Shown here: one piece after another, positions 1 through 11,612 of the stretch
Layout of the letters: the number at the start of each line of letters is the position of its first letter
Position numbering within the stretch: position 1 is the first letter of the stretch
DNA from: Maea johnstoni
Lineage: Eukaryota > Annelida > Polychaeta > Spionida > Magelonidae
Direction of reading: 5' to 3'
Assembly: GCA_963942565.1 (NCBI GenBank)
Contig: OZ012696.1
Span: 21,677,462-21,741,461, forward strand
Length of the DNA stretch: 64,000 nucleotides
The notes under the pieces: generated by a model
What the model was told of the DNA's origin: nothing
What the model saw: only the letters and a program-made list of their open reading frames with translations
Databases searched by the model: none
Made by a program: the position numbers and the translations under genes

Positions 1-280
1 CAATGCCTCCTGAATGATGGGAGAGATGGTAGATGGTTGCCCAGACTTTGAACCAAGAGTCTGATGATCGTCTATGTAATACAGAACTATGTGGCTGGTT
101 ATCTGTCTGTCTCACCGGGGGACTGGCAGGCTGGCTAGTTAGTTGTCTAGTAGAGATTGATCACTTGGACGCTAGCCATGGCATAGGAGGTCCCCAGCGC
201 CTGATTGGATCAGACTGACTAGTGGTCAAGGAGGAAGTGGTCAGGCTGGAGGCAGAGCTTCACATAGCCTGCCTCCCAGG

Positions 281-593
281 CAGGGGCTTAGCCGCCTATG
301 CGTCCAGCGTGTCATTTGGACACACAGAACACTGTTTTTTGACAGTTTGGACACCCAAAAATTTATGTCAGAATTTGCCGATGATGACTTTTCTTAGAAG
401 ATAGAAGATGTAGAAGCTATAGTGTCACTTATATAAGACACACAAAGCAGTTACTGGCCCAAAAAAGCAAAATCTGTAAATATATAGGGTTTATTTTGTT
501 AGTAGTATGTACTTTGTACCACACTTTGGACACACAAAAGTCTATGAAACCTCTATTTGGACACCCTGTTTCCAAATATTGGCTAAGACCATG
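281..593 (+). mobile_element. hAT-type MITE, family H
   Basis: It has terminal inverted repeats of the form CAGGGTCTTAGCC (here CAGGGGCTTAGCC and GGCTAAGACCATG). Identical 8-bp duplications CTCCCAGG flank it at 273-280 and 594-601. No transposase is present. Confidence 0.9.
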
Positions 594-820
594 CTCCCAG
601 GCCATATTTAAATGTCCTCCCTTGTGGATAGATGGCTCTGCGGTATACTAGGATGTCCGTCTGAAATAAGATACAGACTAGAGCTCAAGTGTGTACCCCT
701 TGAGGATTTATTCAGAACTAAACCTGGAGTGAAATCAACTCAGGTCAGATCAGTGAGACAGGTAGATATCACAGACTTGTAGCAAGCCTAAGCTTCACAG
801 GGCATGGAGTATATAAACTT

Positions 821-1034
821 TTAACTCTTCCAATGCTGAGGCTACTATCATCCAAAGCACAAGAATGCAAAGATTTTTGAAAACAATCTAAACCCTGTCA
901 TGTTGGTATTCATTGGAACGCTCTCGCTGAGTTCTCTCAGATGAGTACCCATTTGCCAGGGTTTCAATAATTTTTCAGTTTTTTTTGCATCATTTATATA
1001 GGCCAAATTAGCCACCAGCAGCATAAGGGCTAAT
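821..1034 (-). mobile_element. TTAA-target MITE, family A (piggyBac-like)
   Basis: Full copies of this family read TTAA CCCTTATGCTGCTGGTGG ... CATTGGAAGGG TTAA, about 205 bp. This copy reads in reverse with slightly decayed ends. Confidence 0.8.
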
Positions 1035-1210
1035 ATCAGGCACTACCACTTAGAGCTGTGATCACATATATATATAACATAACATCCAGTAGGGCCTGCC
1101 TTGATAATCTCACACAGATAGAGAGGTGGTCCAAGCAAAATGAACTCATTGCCAAGTTTGAGAGCAACCAGCGCCAAAGGTCCATTGTGAGAAAGTTACC
1201 AATGACTTTT

Positions 1211-1412
1211 TTAACCCATTTATGTCTGTAGCAGCCAAAATTGACTGCCTATTTTGGTGATCTCTCTCTTACAAAAGCAATGATTGGAAAATATTTGAAG
1301 GAGAGTTGTTCTTTAAAACTTTCTTTCATCCGTCTTTCGTAAGTTATTTTCAAAAGTTTGACAGGTCAAGATGACAATTGTCAAGTAGAGCTCCAGGCAT
1401 GAATGGGTTAAG
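1211..1412 (+). mobile_element. TTAA-target MITE, family B
   Basis: TTAACCCATTTATGTCTG ... CCAGGCATGAATGGGTTAA; a second TTAA family unrelated in its interior to family A. Confidence 0.85.
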
Positions 1413-1467
1413 GAAACGATAATGAGTAAACTGTTTGGCACCACAATCAAATGGTTATAAATATTGT

Positions 1468-1648
1468 TAATCCACTCATGCCTGAAGTAGACAAATCTGG
1501 AGCTATCCTGATAATTTTGAAGGGGAGTTGTAGATGAGATTTTTGATGGGCAATACTGCCTATAAGATTTAGTAAATATTTCTCTTATTAGAGTCTGAAT
1601 AAGTCAGGGATTTTTGACTGCTACAGACCGTATGTAATAAGTGGGTTA
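1468..1648 (-). mobile_element. TTAA-target MITE, family B
   Basis: TTAATCCACTCATGCCTGAA ... ATGTAATAAGTGGGTTAA. Confidence 0.8.
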
Positions 1649-1939
1649 AAAATCACTCTTAAATCCTTTATCCGAGCGAACTCTAGATAATGTTCGTAGT
1701 TTTGAGACTATTTGTACTCAACAGATGCAAAAATGAAATATGCTTCAAAAGGTTTTAACGTACAGTTACTATTTGGAAATTACATTTGTTATTGCACTGA
1801 AACAGCTGTAGAGCCGTCTAGTGATCGCCTGACTGGGCCGATGAGAGGTATTTCAAGAGTGGCATTTCAAGTCTGAATAGATGCCTTCAACATGAGTGTC
1901 TGGTTTGGCAACAGGTATTTTGAGTGTTTTATTTCAGGC

Positions 1940-2172
1940 CATTACGGCTCAGCCAGCAGGGCGTGTGGGCATCATTTGGACATTCAACCCCTCAAAAACC
2001 ACCCTTCAGGACACCCAAAAATCTTAGTAGGGAATTTCTCAAAATGTCCATTTCAAGCTTATAATTAAATATTTTTTACCCCAATATGGTCTCCTATTAA
2101 AAGTAGGATGCCCAAAGATTTTACTGTTGCCAATTTTGGGCACCCAGTTTCTAATTCCTGGCTAAGACCCTG
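1940..2172 (+). mobile_element. hAT-type MITE, family H, shortened
   Basis: Degraded left end (GGCTCAGCCAGCAGGGCG), good right end (GGCTAAGACCCTG). No duplication remains readable. Confidence 0.75.
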
Positions 2173-2282
2173 TTTTGAATATTTGATTTTAGGCCTTGGA
2201 TCTGAGAGGCTTAGCCAGGATTCTAAAAATGCCTCTCCTAAACAGCAATCCCAAATTTTTTGCCCGTCCATATTAACCCTTA

Positions 2283-2528
2283 GGCCTAAAAAAAAAATTG
2301 TTTGTTTCCTGTAACCCTACCTACCCTATATTTTTGGCCCTACCCGAAATCTTTTTATGACATTTTGAATCAAAAACATGGTATTCCGAATGAAAAACAT
2401 GAACAGCTCAACTGTGAGGCTACCATTTATCACTAAAAAGATTTCTTAAAATAAAAACATTTTCCTACCTACCTACCCTAATTTTTCCTGGGGTGTTACA
2501 GGAAACAAACAATTTTTTTTTTTAGGCC
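2283..2528 (+). mobile_element. Harbinger-like MITE, family P
   Basis: Ends GGCCTAAAAAA and TTTTTAGGCC, with inner inverted repeats TTGTTTGTTTCCTGTAAC. Target duplication TTA at 2280-2282 and 2529-2531. Confidence 0.88.
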
Positions 2529-2760
2529 TTATCATGCTAGACCCCCATATGGGAGAACCTATCCCCTGGGACCAGGGATATTTTGGGTCTACCCACCAAA
2601 TCAAAAGGATTTCATAAACTTCTATTACTGTTTCAATAATGTGCTTCACAAACTGAAATAGAAACATAGTAAAAGGTAAAACATTGATATCTAGTGTAAT
2701 TCAATACCCCTTAATCAACTTATGTAGTTTTTATTTTGCTAAGTGCAAGGGTACCCAAAG

Positions 2761-2819
2761 ACCGGATATATCCGGTGTTGGTCACACAGGCAAGATATGT
2801 AGCACCGGATATATCCGGT
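2761..2819. repeat. Two copies of a 16-bp perfect palindrome
   Basis: ACCGGATATATCCGGT at 2761-2776 and 2804-2819, each followed by GTT. Confidence 0.85.
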
Positions 2820-3291
2820 GTTAGCAAGAGTAGGGTTAAGCTACTAATTTACTTCAAATCCTTATACCAATTACATTTATTTGTTTTGTCCTAGAAGATG
2901 GTTTGTAAGAAAAATATTTGGTTTTTACCCCCAAAAAGTCAAATTGAAAATGCTTTATAGACATTTTGCCTGTCCAAAAAGGGGGTTTTCAGGAAACTAC
3001 TACGGGTCCTGGCTATATAAGCCCCTGTTGGTTCTTCTATGCTCAAAATGTGTGGTGTTTTGATAACCATGAAAATACAGCCATTTTGTGCAGGTACCAG
3101 CAACATATCACATAGAAATATATAACAAACAAATATCATATGAAAACACATACCAAACATAATATGCTGTTTCCAAGAAAAGAAAACAAGCCCCCAGTCA
3201 AATACTTTGATGAAATATCATGCATGTCAAGATATGTGGGTTTATGGTGGACCTACAAGCTCCTTGCTCTTTTAAGTAATCACATTCCAGC

Positions 3292-3508
3292 TTAACTAAT
3301 TCCAATGCTGAGGCTACTTCCATCCAATGTACAACAAGGGCGCAAAGATTTTTTTAAACCATCCTAACACTGTCATATTGGTATTCATTTGTTAGCCCTT
3401 GCTGAGTACTCTCAGATGAGTACCAATTTGTCAGGGTTTCAGTCATTTTCAGCTTAATTGCATTTTTTTTGTGTTGGCAAAATTAGCCACCACCAGCAAA
3501 ACGGTTGA
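3292..3508 (-). mobile_element. TTAA-target MITE, family A, diverged
   Basis: TTCCAATGCTGAGGCTACTT ... AGCCACCACCAGCAAAACGG. Confidence 0.7.
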
Positions 3509-4084
3509 GTTCCCTTTCACACATAATGCTGGATACACATAAACAATTTCAAACTAACAAAAGGAGTTTTCTAACTTGTTGTAACTTGTCCTGTGATACA
3601 CATATATTTTATAAATATTTTCAATAGATGTTTTTAATACTTAGTAAGGTATCAGGGTTCAACATTTGTCAGAATTCTTACAAGTCTGGCAGGGCTACTA
3701 GCCCTCCATTTTCACTAGCCCTACCAAAAGTTGCACTAGCTGTCTAGCCCTACACAAAATTTGAAAAACATCACCAGAAATTTGCCATTACAATAATCTC
3801 ATTGGCTTTAGTTGTGCATTCGTACTCAACTGTAGCAGCACCTTCCTCCATTTAACTATGTACATGGAGTCTTTGGTTGTACCTACAACTAGCCCCACAG
3901 GGCTAATTCTAATCATGTTTTTCTAAACCCGCCACCCATGTTTGGTGGCAACAACTAGCCCCGGGATAGAGGGATACCACAAATGTGGAACACTGGGTAT
4001 TCCAGAAAAATAATCTAGCAGTTTAGAGCTTTTTCAGGCATGATTGGGTTAGTATTCATGACAAATCTTAATGAAAAGAATTCA

Positions 4085-4300
4085 GGTAAACCTTATGCTG
4101 GTGGTGGCTAATTTTGCCAATATAAAATCATGCAATAAAGCCAAAAAAATGACCGAAACCCTGGGATATGGGTACTCATCTGAGAGTACTCATCGAGAGC
4201 TATCCAATGAATACCAACATGACAGGGTTTATAAGGTTTTCAAAAATCTTTGCGTCGTTATGCTTGGGACAAAAATAGCCTCAGTAGTGGAAGAGTTAGC
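4085..4300 (+). mobile_element. TTAA-target MITE, family A, diverged
   Basis: CTTATGCTGGTGGTGGCTAA ... CCTCAGTAGTGGAAGAG. Confidence 0.72.
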
Positions 4301-4464
4301 ATCAACAATAGACAGGTATATGTCTGTACATACTCAGCACCGGAATGAGTGAGCAATATTCACACACACTGCTGGGGAATGCGGGTGCTCAAACTACATC
4401 AAGTGTATTTCAAAACACCACAGCTGCAGGCTATGAGACATGTGACAGTCTTCAGCTTAAAATA

Positions 4465-5018
4465 CCATAAATTCTCAGTAATTTGGGACACATTTTGATA
4501 GCAACATGGTCTTAGCCAGCAGGGCGTCTGGGTGCCTTTTTGGACACGAGTCCTAAACCCTTAAAAAGAACCCATCAGGACACCCAACATTTTTAATTTG
4601 GAATTTCTTAAAATCTCAATCTGGAGCTTATCATTGAATTTTTTCATCTCCTTATAATTTCCATGACATTGTTTAATGATATCAAGCCTTATTTTGATGA
4701 ATTTATACATGTTTATGGTTAAAATATGAGTATATTGTCATCCCCCTTAAAAATTTGGACACCCAAAAATTTTACACCAGCCAATTTTAGGCACCCAGTT
4801 TCTAAATCCGGGCTAAGACACTGGATAGCAACTATTTTTATTGGTTCAGGGTGGCCCATGTTTTCTGTACAATACCTTGATTTACAGCTTGGTCCATATT
4901 TTGTCAAATGGCAACCGACAATAGATGGAGAGTTGCCCATATTTAGAATCAATTATTTTGCAAAATGATTATAGTATCCCAAATTCCTAGGGTGGTCTAA
5001 ATTTCTGAGAATTTACGG
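4465..5018 (+). mobile_element. TA-target MITE (CCGTAAATTCTC ends) carrying an inserted hAT MITE
   Basis: The left end CCATAAATTCTCAG and right end CTGAGAATTTACGG are inverted matches with TA on each side. Without the insert (4505-4831) it would be about 220 bp. Confidence 0.85.
4505..4823 (+). mobile_element. hAT-type MITE, family H, nested in another MITE
   Basis: CATGGTCTTAGCC ... GGCTAAGACACTG, flanked by GATAGCAA at 4497-4504 and 4824-4831. It lies inside the TA-target element 4465-5018. Confidence 0.92.
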
Positions 5019-5123
5019 TAACCCACTAGTAATATAGCAAATGGAACTAAGGCATTCATGCCTTCAGGGGCAAAAAACAGCCTAACAATTTTAGAGATAT
5101 TTCTCTTGAACAAAATTTCATAA

Positions 5124-5357
5124 GGCCTTAAAAAATAAATTGTTTGTTTCCTGTAACGGTCCGAAAAAAATAGGGTAGGTAGGTCGGTAAAAACATTTTT
5201 TTTGCATTATTTTTTTGGTCAAAAATATGTGTTTTATGCATGTTTTACATTGATTGGGAGTTGGATGGGCGATAAAAACTTTAGGGTAGGAAATTTTTTG
5301 AATAAAAAATTGTTAGGGTAGGGTTACAGGAAACAAACAACTTCTTTTTTTTAGGTC
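5124..5357 (+). mobile_element. Harbinger-like MITE, family P
   Basis: Same ends; TAA on both sides. Carries the block TAGGGTAGGTAGGTCGGTAA in the orientation opposite to the 2283 copy. Confidence 0.88.
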
Positions 5358-5812
5358 TAACGGACAAATTTGATAGGAAACATTCGTCAGAACTCTACCT
5401 ACAACTCTCCGTCAATATTTTAAAATATGTTTTATACAAAAATACCATCATAGACAACAGCGACTCTTTTCAAGGTACACTGGGCATGAAAGGAATGAGG
5501 GATGACACACTAAGGAGTTAGGACATGACATGAACTTTATGTACATGTGTCATACCACAGTTCCCATTTCGATATGGACAGAAAATATCCTAGCATCTGA
5601 ACAGAAATCATTATGACTTCTTTTTTCCAAATGACAATGCTTTTTCCAGACAATACTCATGATTCATGAAACACTTTCCAAGCAACCTTTGTACATAATT
5701 GTTTTTGTTTTTCACAAATCCCTGTTCTAAACTGAAGATGACACATGTCCTAGATGACACTTTTTCGTGTAGCTTTAAATTCCTCCATAGCAATTCCTCT
5801 AAGCTTTTTAAA

Positions 5813-5986
5813 CAGGGCTCGAAATTAGGGGGTGCGGGGAGCCACGGACTCCATTGAATTCTCTAGCGGCTCCCTCAACTTTATGCAAGGAGCCCAAAAA
5901 TGATCTGAACTCTATACAAAACACCTGTAAGTTGCTTTTTAAGATGCAATTGGGCTCCCTAGAAAAAATCTTAATTTCGAGCCCCC
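5813..5986 (+). mobile_element. 5-bp-TSD element, family F1
   Basis: CAGGGCTCGAAATTA start, interior GCTCCCTCAA and ATTGGGCTCCCT, right end TTAATTTCGAGCCCC. Duplication not clear. Confidence 0.8.
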
Positions 5987-5999
5987 TAGTCTGGCTTTC

Positions 6000-6178
6000 C
6001 CCTACGTTGTGCTGGTTGTTTTACAACACGAGGCAACTCCAAGGGCTGTCTATAGCATATGCAACAGAGAAACCCCTTGGGACCTACTCGGGAGGATAAG
6101 GGAATTTCCTCCGGCCTACTGGTTCTTGTTTGAATGTGTATTAGCAATATGACTTTAGCTGTTGAAGCCACAAATGAT
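6000..6178 (+). mobile_element. 5'-truncated relative of the same SINE body
   Basis: The segment shares the SINE body seen at 27.2-27.3 kb (CCCTTGGGACCTACTCGGG, then GGGAATTTCCTCC and the tail around TAGCTGTTGAAGCCAC). It lacks the tRNA head. Another tail fragment lies near 6495-6530. Confidence 0.6.
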
Positions 6179-6180
6179 AT

Positions 6181-6348
6181 CAGGGTTTGAAATTAACTGG
6201 AGCTGGGAGCCTAAGGTTCCCTTACACTCTCCTGCGGCTCCCTCAAATTTCTGCAAGGAACCAACAGATGTATTGTTTGATATATATACACAACACCTTA
6301 TGAGAATGAAATTGGGCTCCCTATAAAAACTCTTAATTTCAACCCCTG
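6181..6348 (+). mobile_element. 5-bp-TSD element, family F1 (CAGGGCTCGAAATTA ends)
   Basis: Ends CAGGGTTTGAAATTA and TAATTTCAACCCCTG; duplication GATAT at 6176-6180 and 6349-6353. Confidence 0.88.
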
Positions 6349-6878
6349 GATATGATCAGGAACAATAGATAATTTAAATTCTATAGTTCCAGATATGATA
6401 TAATAATAAATGAATAAACGAATAATGAGCCTTGGTAAAGAACAGCTCAATCTGATGGGTAACATATTGTGCTACACTTACAGACTGTCCTTATTATGTA
6501 GCTGTTGAAAGCCACGAATATCACTCAGGGTTTGAAATAACCTATAGCCACATTAAAATGAGTTGATAGTCCAAGCACATGCCCGGGTAAGGCTAGCTGA
6601 ACTTAAAGTTAATTAGCCCTACCACTCTACCACACTAGTTGACTATTTGAGAGAATGATGAACCCTCACACAGTAAAGATTATTTTCCTATGATATATTT
6701 ATGATTCTTTTCTGAGGATCCTATAGACCTACACCAGTGCAGGGAAGAAAAAGCAAGTCAATGCTGACTTTCAATTTTAGTTCACTGAATTGACTTGATT
6801 TAAAGAAATTTGGCAACACGAAATTTACAAAATATTTTTCCTACTGCCGTCATTATTTAGAAGTCAAGATATGTAAGC

Positions 6879-7068
6879 CAGGGTCTGACACTTAGATTTC
6901 AGGCTAGGGGGCCGAAAAGGTCTTTCAATGAAAATCAGTGGTCAAAAACAGAATTTCTGGTTATTCTCATACTTTTTTGGGGCCCTAGACTGAAAAATCG
7001 AGGGGTCCACAGAAAAATCTAGGGGCATGCCGCATATGCCCCCGGGCCCCTGGGAAAGTTGAACCCTG
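6879..7068 (+). mobile_element. 5-bp-TSD element, family F2 (CAGGGTCTGACACTTAG ends)
   Basis: Duplication TAAGC at 6874-6878 and 7069-7073. The interior is rich in TAGGGGCCC motifs. Confidence 0.92.
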
Positions 7069-7106
7069 TAAGCACTGCTACACAGGAGAAATGAAGCAAG
7101 ACGTTA

Positions 7107-7312
7107 CTGTAAAACTGGTAATGTTTGCGTGTAGTAAATATTGCGTTTTTTTCATTTTCTCTTTTATGCATGTTTTAATTAATGCGACGCCACCAGACGT
7201 CAGATATCTGAAACAGAAGGGACAGATTTATGCGTGTTTTAATTACTGCGTCCTCATGCATTCGCATTAAAACGCAATAATTAAAATCACGCAATCATTC
7301 CCAGTTTTACAG
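7107..7312 (+). mobile_element. TA-target MITE (CTGTAAAAC ends)
   Basis: CTGTAAAACTGG ... CCAGTTTTACAG with TA flanks; the interior has GCGTTTTAATTA-type repeats. Confidence 0.85.
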
Positions 7313-7329
7313 TATCTGTAAATAGAGCT

Positions 7330-7900
7330 GTTTGTAGAGAATAATGTTGTAGGTATGGCTACAAAAACCTGATAGTAGTAGCAGCACAGAAGCTAGTTCA
7401 GCAGGTGAGCAGCAGGTGGGAAAGTGTGCAGCTCAGCCACTTAGCTTAGAGTGTCCAGAGGTCTGGGTGTGCAATCATTTACACAGGCCAGAATGTGTCA
7501 GGATTATCTTAGGAAAATCCAAGGATTTCCTAAGAAGTATGAGCTGCATGCACATTCCATAAGGGTAAGTTCTTGGTTGTAGGTAAGTCTACAATAACAT
7601 GATAGTAGTAGCAGCACAGAAGCCAGGGCTCGAACATAGTGGTGCCGGCAGCGGACGGCTCCGTTAATTTCTCCCAAGGCTCCTTCAAATTTCTGCAGGG
7701 AGCCCAAAGATGCGCTGGTTTCTTTACACAACATCTCTAGGTAGCTTAAGAAGATGCAATTAGGCTCCCTGGATAAAATCTTAATTTCGAGCCCTGTAAG
7801 CTATTTCAGGAGGTGACCAGCAGGTGCGAAAGCCAATTAGCTTAGAGTGTTCACATGTCTGGGTGTGCAATCATTTACACAGGCGAGAACTTGAGCTAAT
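7330..7900 (+). repeat. Direct duplication of a 160-bp segment, one copy with a MITE
   Basis: 7330-7490 and 7565-7890 share TGATAGTAGTAGCAGCACAG, the AGCAGGTG run and TGGGTGTGCAATCATTTACA. The second copy is interrupted by the F1 element at 7624-7796. Confidence 0.88.
7624..7796 (+). mobile_element. 5-bp-TSD element, family F1, in a duplicated host segment
   Basis: CAGGGCTCGAA ... TTAATTTCGAGCCCTG. The other copy of the surrounding segment (7330-7490) lacks it. Confidence 0.85.
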
Positions 7901-8068
7901 TACCTAAGTGTGGAGACAAGTCTGCTATGTTGATGTACCCACAACGTCAAAAAACATCCATGCATGTATCTAGCTACTCTTCCATGCTGTCTCCCTGATG
8001 GCTCAATTTAACCTTAAAGTGAGCACAGCAACTAGCCCCTTTGTTTTACTGCATTGTAAATAAATGTA

Positions 8069-8213
8069 CAGTGAAACCTCAGAGAAGTGAACACCTTGGG
8101 ACCAGGGCAAAAGCGTTCAAACTAGGGGTTGTTCACATCTGGGAAGTCTTTTCATAATTTAAAAGATGTAAATGGGATTAATAAAAGTGAGTTCACAATG
8201 AGAGGTTTCACTG
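8069..8213 (+). mobile_element. pogo/Tigger-like MITE
   Basis: CAGTGAAACCTC ... GAGGTTTCACTG, flanked by TA. These termini are typical of pogo-group elements. Confidence 0.85.
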
Positions 8214-8224
8214 TACATGCATTA

Positions 8225-8430
8225 GGCCTAAAAAGAAAAGTTGTTTGTTTCCTGTAACCCTACCCTAACAAGTTTTTATTCAAAAAAATCCCTACCCAAA
8301 GTTTTTTTTTTCTGCCCTCTCAACTCCCAATCAACGTAAAACATGCATTAAACACACATTTTTTACCGACCTACCTACCCTATTTTTTTTCAGACCGTAA
8401 CAGGAAACAAACAACATTTTTTTCTTGGCC
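8225..8430 (+). mobile_element. Harbinger-like MITE, family P
   Basis: TTA at 8222-8224 and 8431-8433. Both inverted repeats are present. Confidence 0.9.
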
Positions 8431-9189
8431 TTAGTCGAAATTCACAAATAAAGGCATGGCTAGCTTAGAAATTCTACTTATGACATCTGTTGGTCTGCTG
8501 AAGTGGGCATCAAGTCAAAATACAGCACATCATCCACCGCTCTTAAAACTGTAGAAATAGCAATAATCAGGTAAATATTTGAAATAGTGACATAAAATGT
8601 CCAAACTAGTTTTCTAATATCCTATGTATGAAAGCATCATCAGGAAAGTATTTGAAGAAATGTAAATAAGATGCCTGCCAACAACAAATCTTCAAAACTA
8701 ATTGAGAATTCATGATTGTTTTGTTAATTTATTTTTGTCCTGCGTTGTTCTGCATTTTTTCTCAATTTCTAGCTCCTGCTAATATCATGTTATGAACATA
8801 TTGCAAGCAGGACAGATTCTTTCCCTACTCTGGGCTAGTCCGGCTATTACTTGTGTCAGACCCTGGACAAAAAATCAAAAGCAACTCTCAAGCACAAATG
8901 GGTAAATTCATGGTGTGGTCATATATAACAACCTGAAACCCCAACTCAAGTTGATTCAGACCTTGATTTGAGGCAGAAGCACTGAATTCTGACTTAATAT
9001 TGTAACTTTGTAATACACATTTGATACATTACATCAATCACTGATCTTGTTGTAATACCATGCCACTCAACCGTTTCAGTTCATTCTTGATCAGTACTGA
9101 CCCTAACTGCCATCTATTGGCGCTGAGGGGAACTATAAAAGCAGAATCCCTCAACAAACCGGCACCTCTTCCTGTTGGCAACCACAAAG

Positions 9190-9504
9190 ACATAGCCTAA
9201 GCTAGGAGGGGATCTGGCCAACATTTGGACACCCAAACGACCCAAAACTCCCCTTTCAGGACAGCCAAAATGTTCGGTGAAGAATTTCTTAAAACGTCAA
9301 TTTCAAGCATGTAATTGAATTTCTTTCCCCTCAATATGATTCCATGGCATTGTATATGGACATTATCCCTTGTTTCATTAAGGAACTAAATGTTTATGGT
9401 TGTAATCTGAGTATATTGTCGTCTCCCATGATGAATAGGACACCCAAAAATTCTACAATTGGCAATTTTAGGCACCAGGTTTCTAAATCCTAGCTAGCAC
9501 CCTG
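9190..9504 (+). mobile_element. hAT-type MITE, family H
   Basis: Duplications CCACAAAG at 9182-9189 and 9505-9512. The left end is diverged; interior blocks of family H (GGACACCCAAA type) are clear. Confidence 0.85.
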
Positions 9505-9525
9505 CCACAAAGCCATAGTGTGGAG

Positions 9526-9835
9526 CAGTGTCTTAGCCAGCAGGGCATCTAGGTGTCATTTGGACACCCAAAACCCTTAAAAATCCAACATCAGAACAGC
9601 CACTTTTTTGTGAAAATTTCTATAATTGCCAATTTCAAGCAAATGATTTTGAAATTTTCAGTTCAGTGTGGATGCTAGGACAATAGGACATTACTTAAAG
9701 GTAATACTCGGATTCTTCAGAGAAAATGCATCCTTATAGTTGTAAATAGAAGATCTTATGGTCTCCATGGACGCCCCAAATTTTTATGATATCCCATTTT
9801 GGGCACCAACTTTCAAAATCTTGGCCAAGACCCTG
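9526..9835 (+). mobile_element. hAT-type MITE, family H
   Basis: CAGTGTCTTAGCC ... GGCCAAGACCCTG, with 8-bp flanks GTGTGGAG and GTGCGGAG (7 of 8). Only 21 bp separate it from the copy before it. Confidence 0.87.
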
Positions 9836-9843
9836 GTGCGGAG

Positions 9844-10470
9844 AGCATTTTAGTCACTTGCTTGTGAATATAATGCACCAAGTGATTAACCACACAATCA
9901 CTATCAGGATATTACTTAACTCCTTTTGCTTGAGGGGCAAACAAACTAGGTCAACTACCCTGAGGGAGACAAACTTGGTACTTAAGCAAGGATGTTAGTA
10001 GCTCATTTGCTGTGCAAATATAATATCTAAAATCAATACCCATATGATGACATTGCATGAGTGGTTCCTTTTCAGCTCAGAAATACTGTCTAAAATCAAA
10101 GCCTGTAATAAAGATAATCCTTAAAAGAAATGCAGAGCAGATCTAGATTAGGAGCACAATGAAATCTTGAATAAAGAAATGAAAAAAATATTTTAAAATG
10201 AAATCTTGAATGTAGAATTGATATCAACATGCACAAACTTAAACCATCTTTCTTGAAAGATATATATCAACCTACATCTCTTGAAGGTAATTATAGAGCA
10301 GATAAGGAGCTATTAAATGCCTTGCATTTCAACCCCCTAAAGATTTTTCTTATATTTAATGTTGCTGAAATAGGTGAAAATTCAGGGCAGATATATATAG
10401 TTAAACACCATTTTCTGATTATCATTTACAGAAAATGATAAATGTTGTAAATTAACATCAAACAAGGACC
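9844..10470. other. Intergenic, nothing recognised
   Basis: AT-rich sequence without a convincing frame, terminal repeats or tandem structure. The short open frames are not supported by composition. Confidence 0.5.
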
Positions 10471-10477
10471 CCTTTCC

Positions 10478-11350
10478 AGATTTTGCTTAGTAGGCTAGTC
10501 TAGTGGCTGCCAAGTGACAAATGCTAAGATACCTCGTGAAGCATGTCTTGGCATGTATACAGGTACAACTAGAGCATTCCACTGTGTGCGTAACCCATTC
10601 ATGCCTTAAGTTCACCTCCAAACATGTCATCACAGTCATCGCAAATTCTGACAATAATATAAGAATTGAGCCCAATCAGGCTTATGCGTTAAGAAGATTT
10701 TGCTTAGTAGGCTAGTCTAGTGGCTGCCAAGTGACGATTTATGTTAAGATACCTCGTGAAGCATGTCTTGGCATGTATACAGGTACAACTAGAGCATTCC
10801 GCTGTCTGCTTAACCAAGTCATGCCTAAAGTTCACCTCCAAACATGTCATCACAAATTCTGACAATAATATAAGAATTGAGCCCAATCCGGGTTTGAACT
10901 TATGCGTTAAGAAGATTTTGCTTAGTAGGCTAGTCTAGTGGCTGCCAAGTGACAAATGCTAAGATACCTCGTGAAGCATGTCTCAGCATATCACACAGGT
11001 GCAACTAGAGCATTCCGCTGTGTGCGTAACCCATTCATGCCTAAAGTTCACCTCCAAACATGTCATCACAGTCATCCCAAATTCTGACAATAATATAAGA
11101 ATTGAGCCCAATCAGGGTTTGAACTTATGCGTTAAGAAGATTTTGCTTAGTAGGCTAGTCTAGTGGCTGCCAAGTGACAAATGTTAAGATACCTCGTGAA
11201 GCATGTCTTGGCATGTATACAGGTACAACTAGAGCATTCCGCTGTTAGGTTAACCCATTCATGCCTAAAGTTCACCTCCAAACGTGCCATCATAATCTGC
11301 ACAAATTCTGAAAATAGCTTAAGAATTGAGCCGGATTCTTAAAATTTGAA
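10478..11350 (+). repeat. About 4-copy tandem array, unit 217-225 bp
   Basis: Units start at about 10478, 10695, 10913 and 11138 with AGATTTTGCTTAGTAGGC. Each unit includes a fragment of a family B MITE end (AACCCATTCATGCCTAAAG), so a MITE end was amplified with its neighbour sequence. Confidence 0.92.
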
Positions 11351-11470
11351 GGAGAGTTGCTGTTTGGACTGTGATCAACATTTCTCCTTCAATTTTTTTA
11401 AGAAAGATGCTCTTATCAATAATATCATCAGAATGATAAGTGTTTTGGTACTACAGATTTGAATCAATGA

Positions 11471-11612
11471 GGCCTAAAAAGAAAAGTTGTTTGTTTCCAG
11501 TAACCCTACCCTAACAAGTTTTTACTCAAAAAGAATTCTAACTAAAGTTTTTTCTGCCCTTCCAAGTCCCAATCAACATAAAACACAGATTTTTGACCAA
11601 AAAAAATAATTT
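11471..11612 (+). mobile_element. Harbinger-like MITE, family P, truncated
   Basis: Left end and two thirds of the body (TGTTTGTTTCCAGTAACCC) are present; the right inverted repeat is missing. Confidence 0.78.

Noticed and set aside
10478-11240. CRISPR-like regular repeats
   Set aside because: Units of 217-225 bp without short repeats and unique spacers; an ordinary tandem array in a eukaryotic genome.
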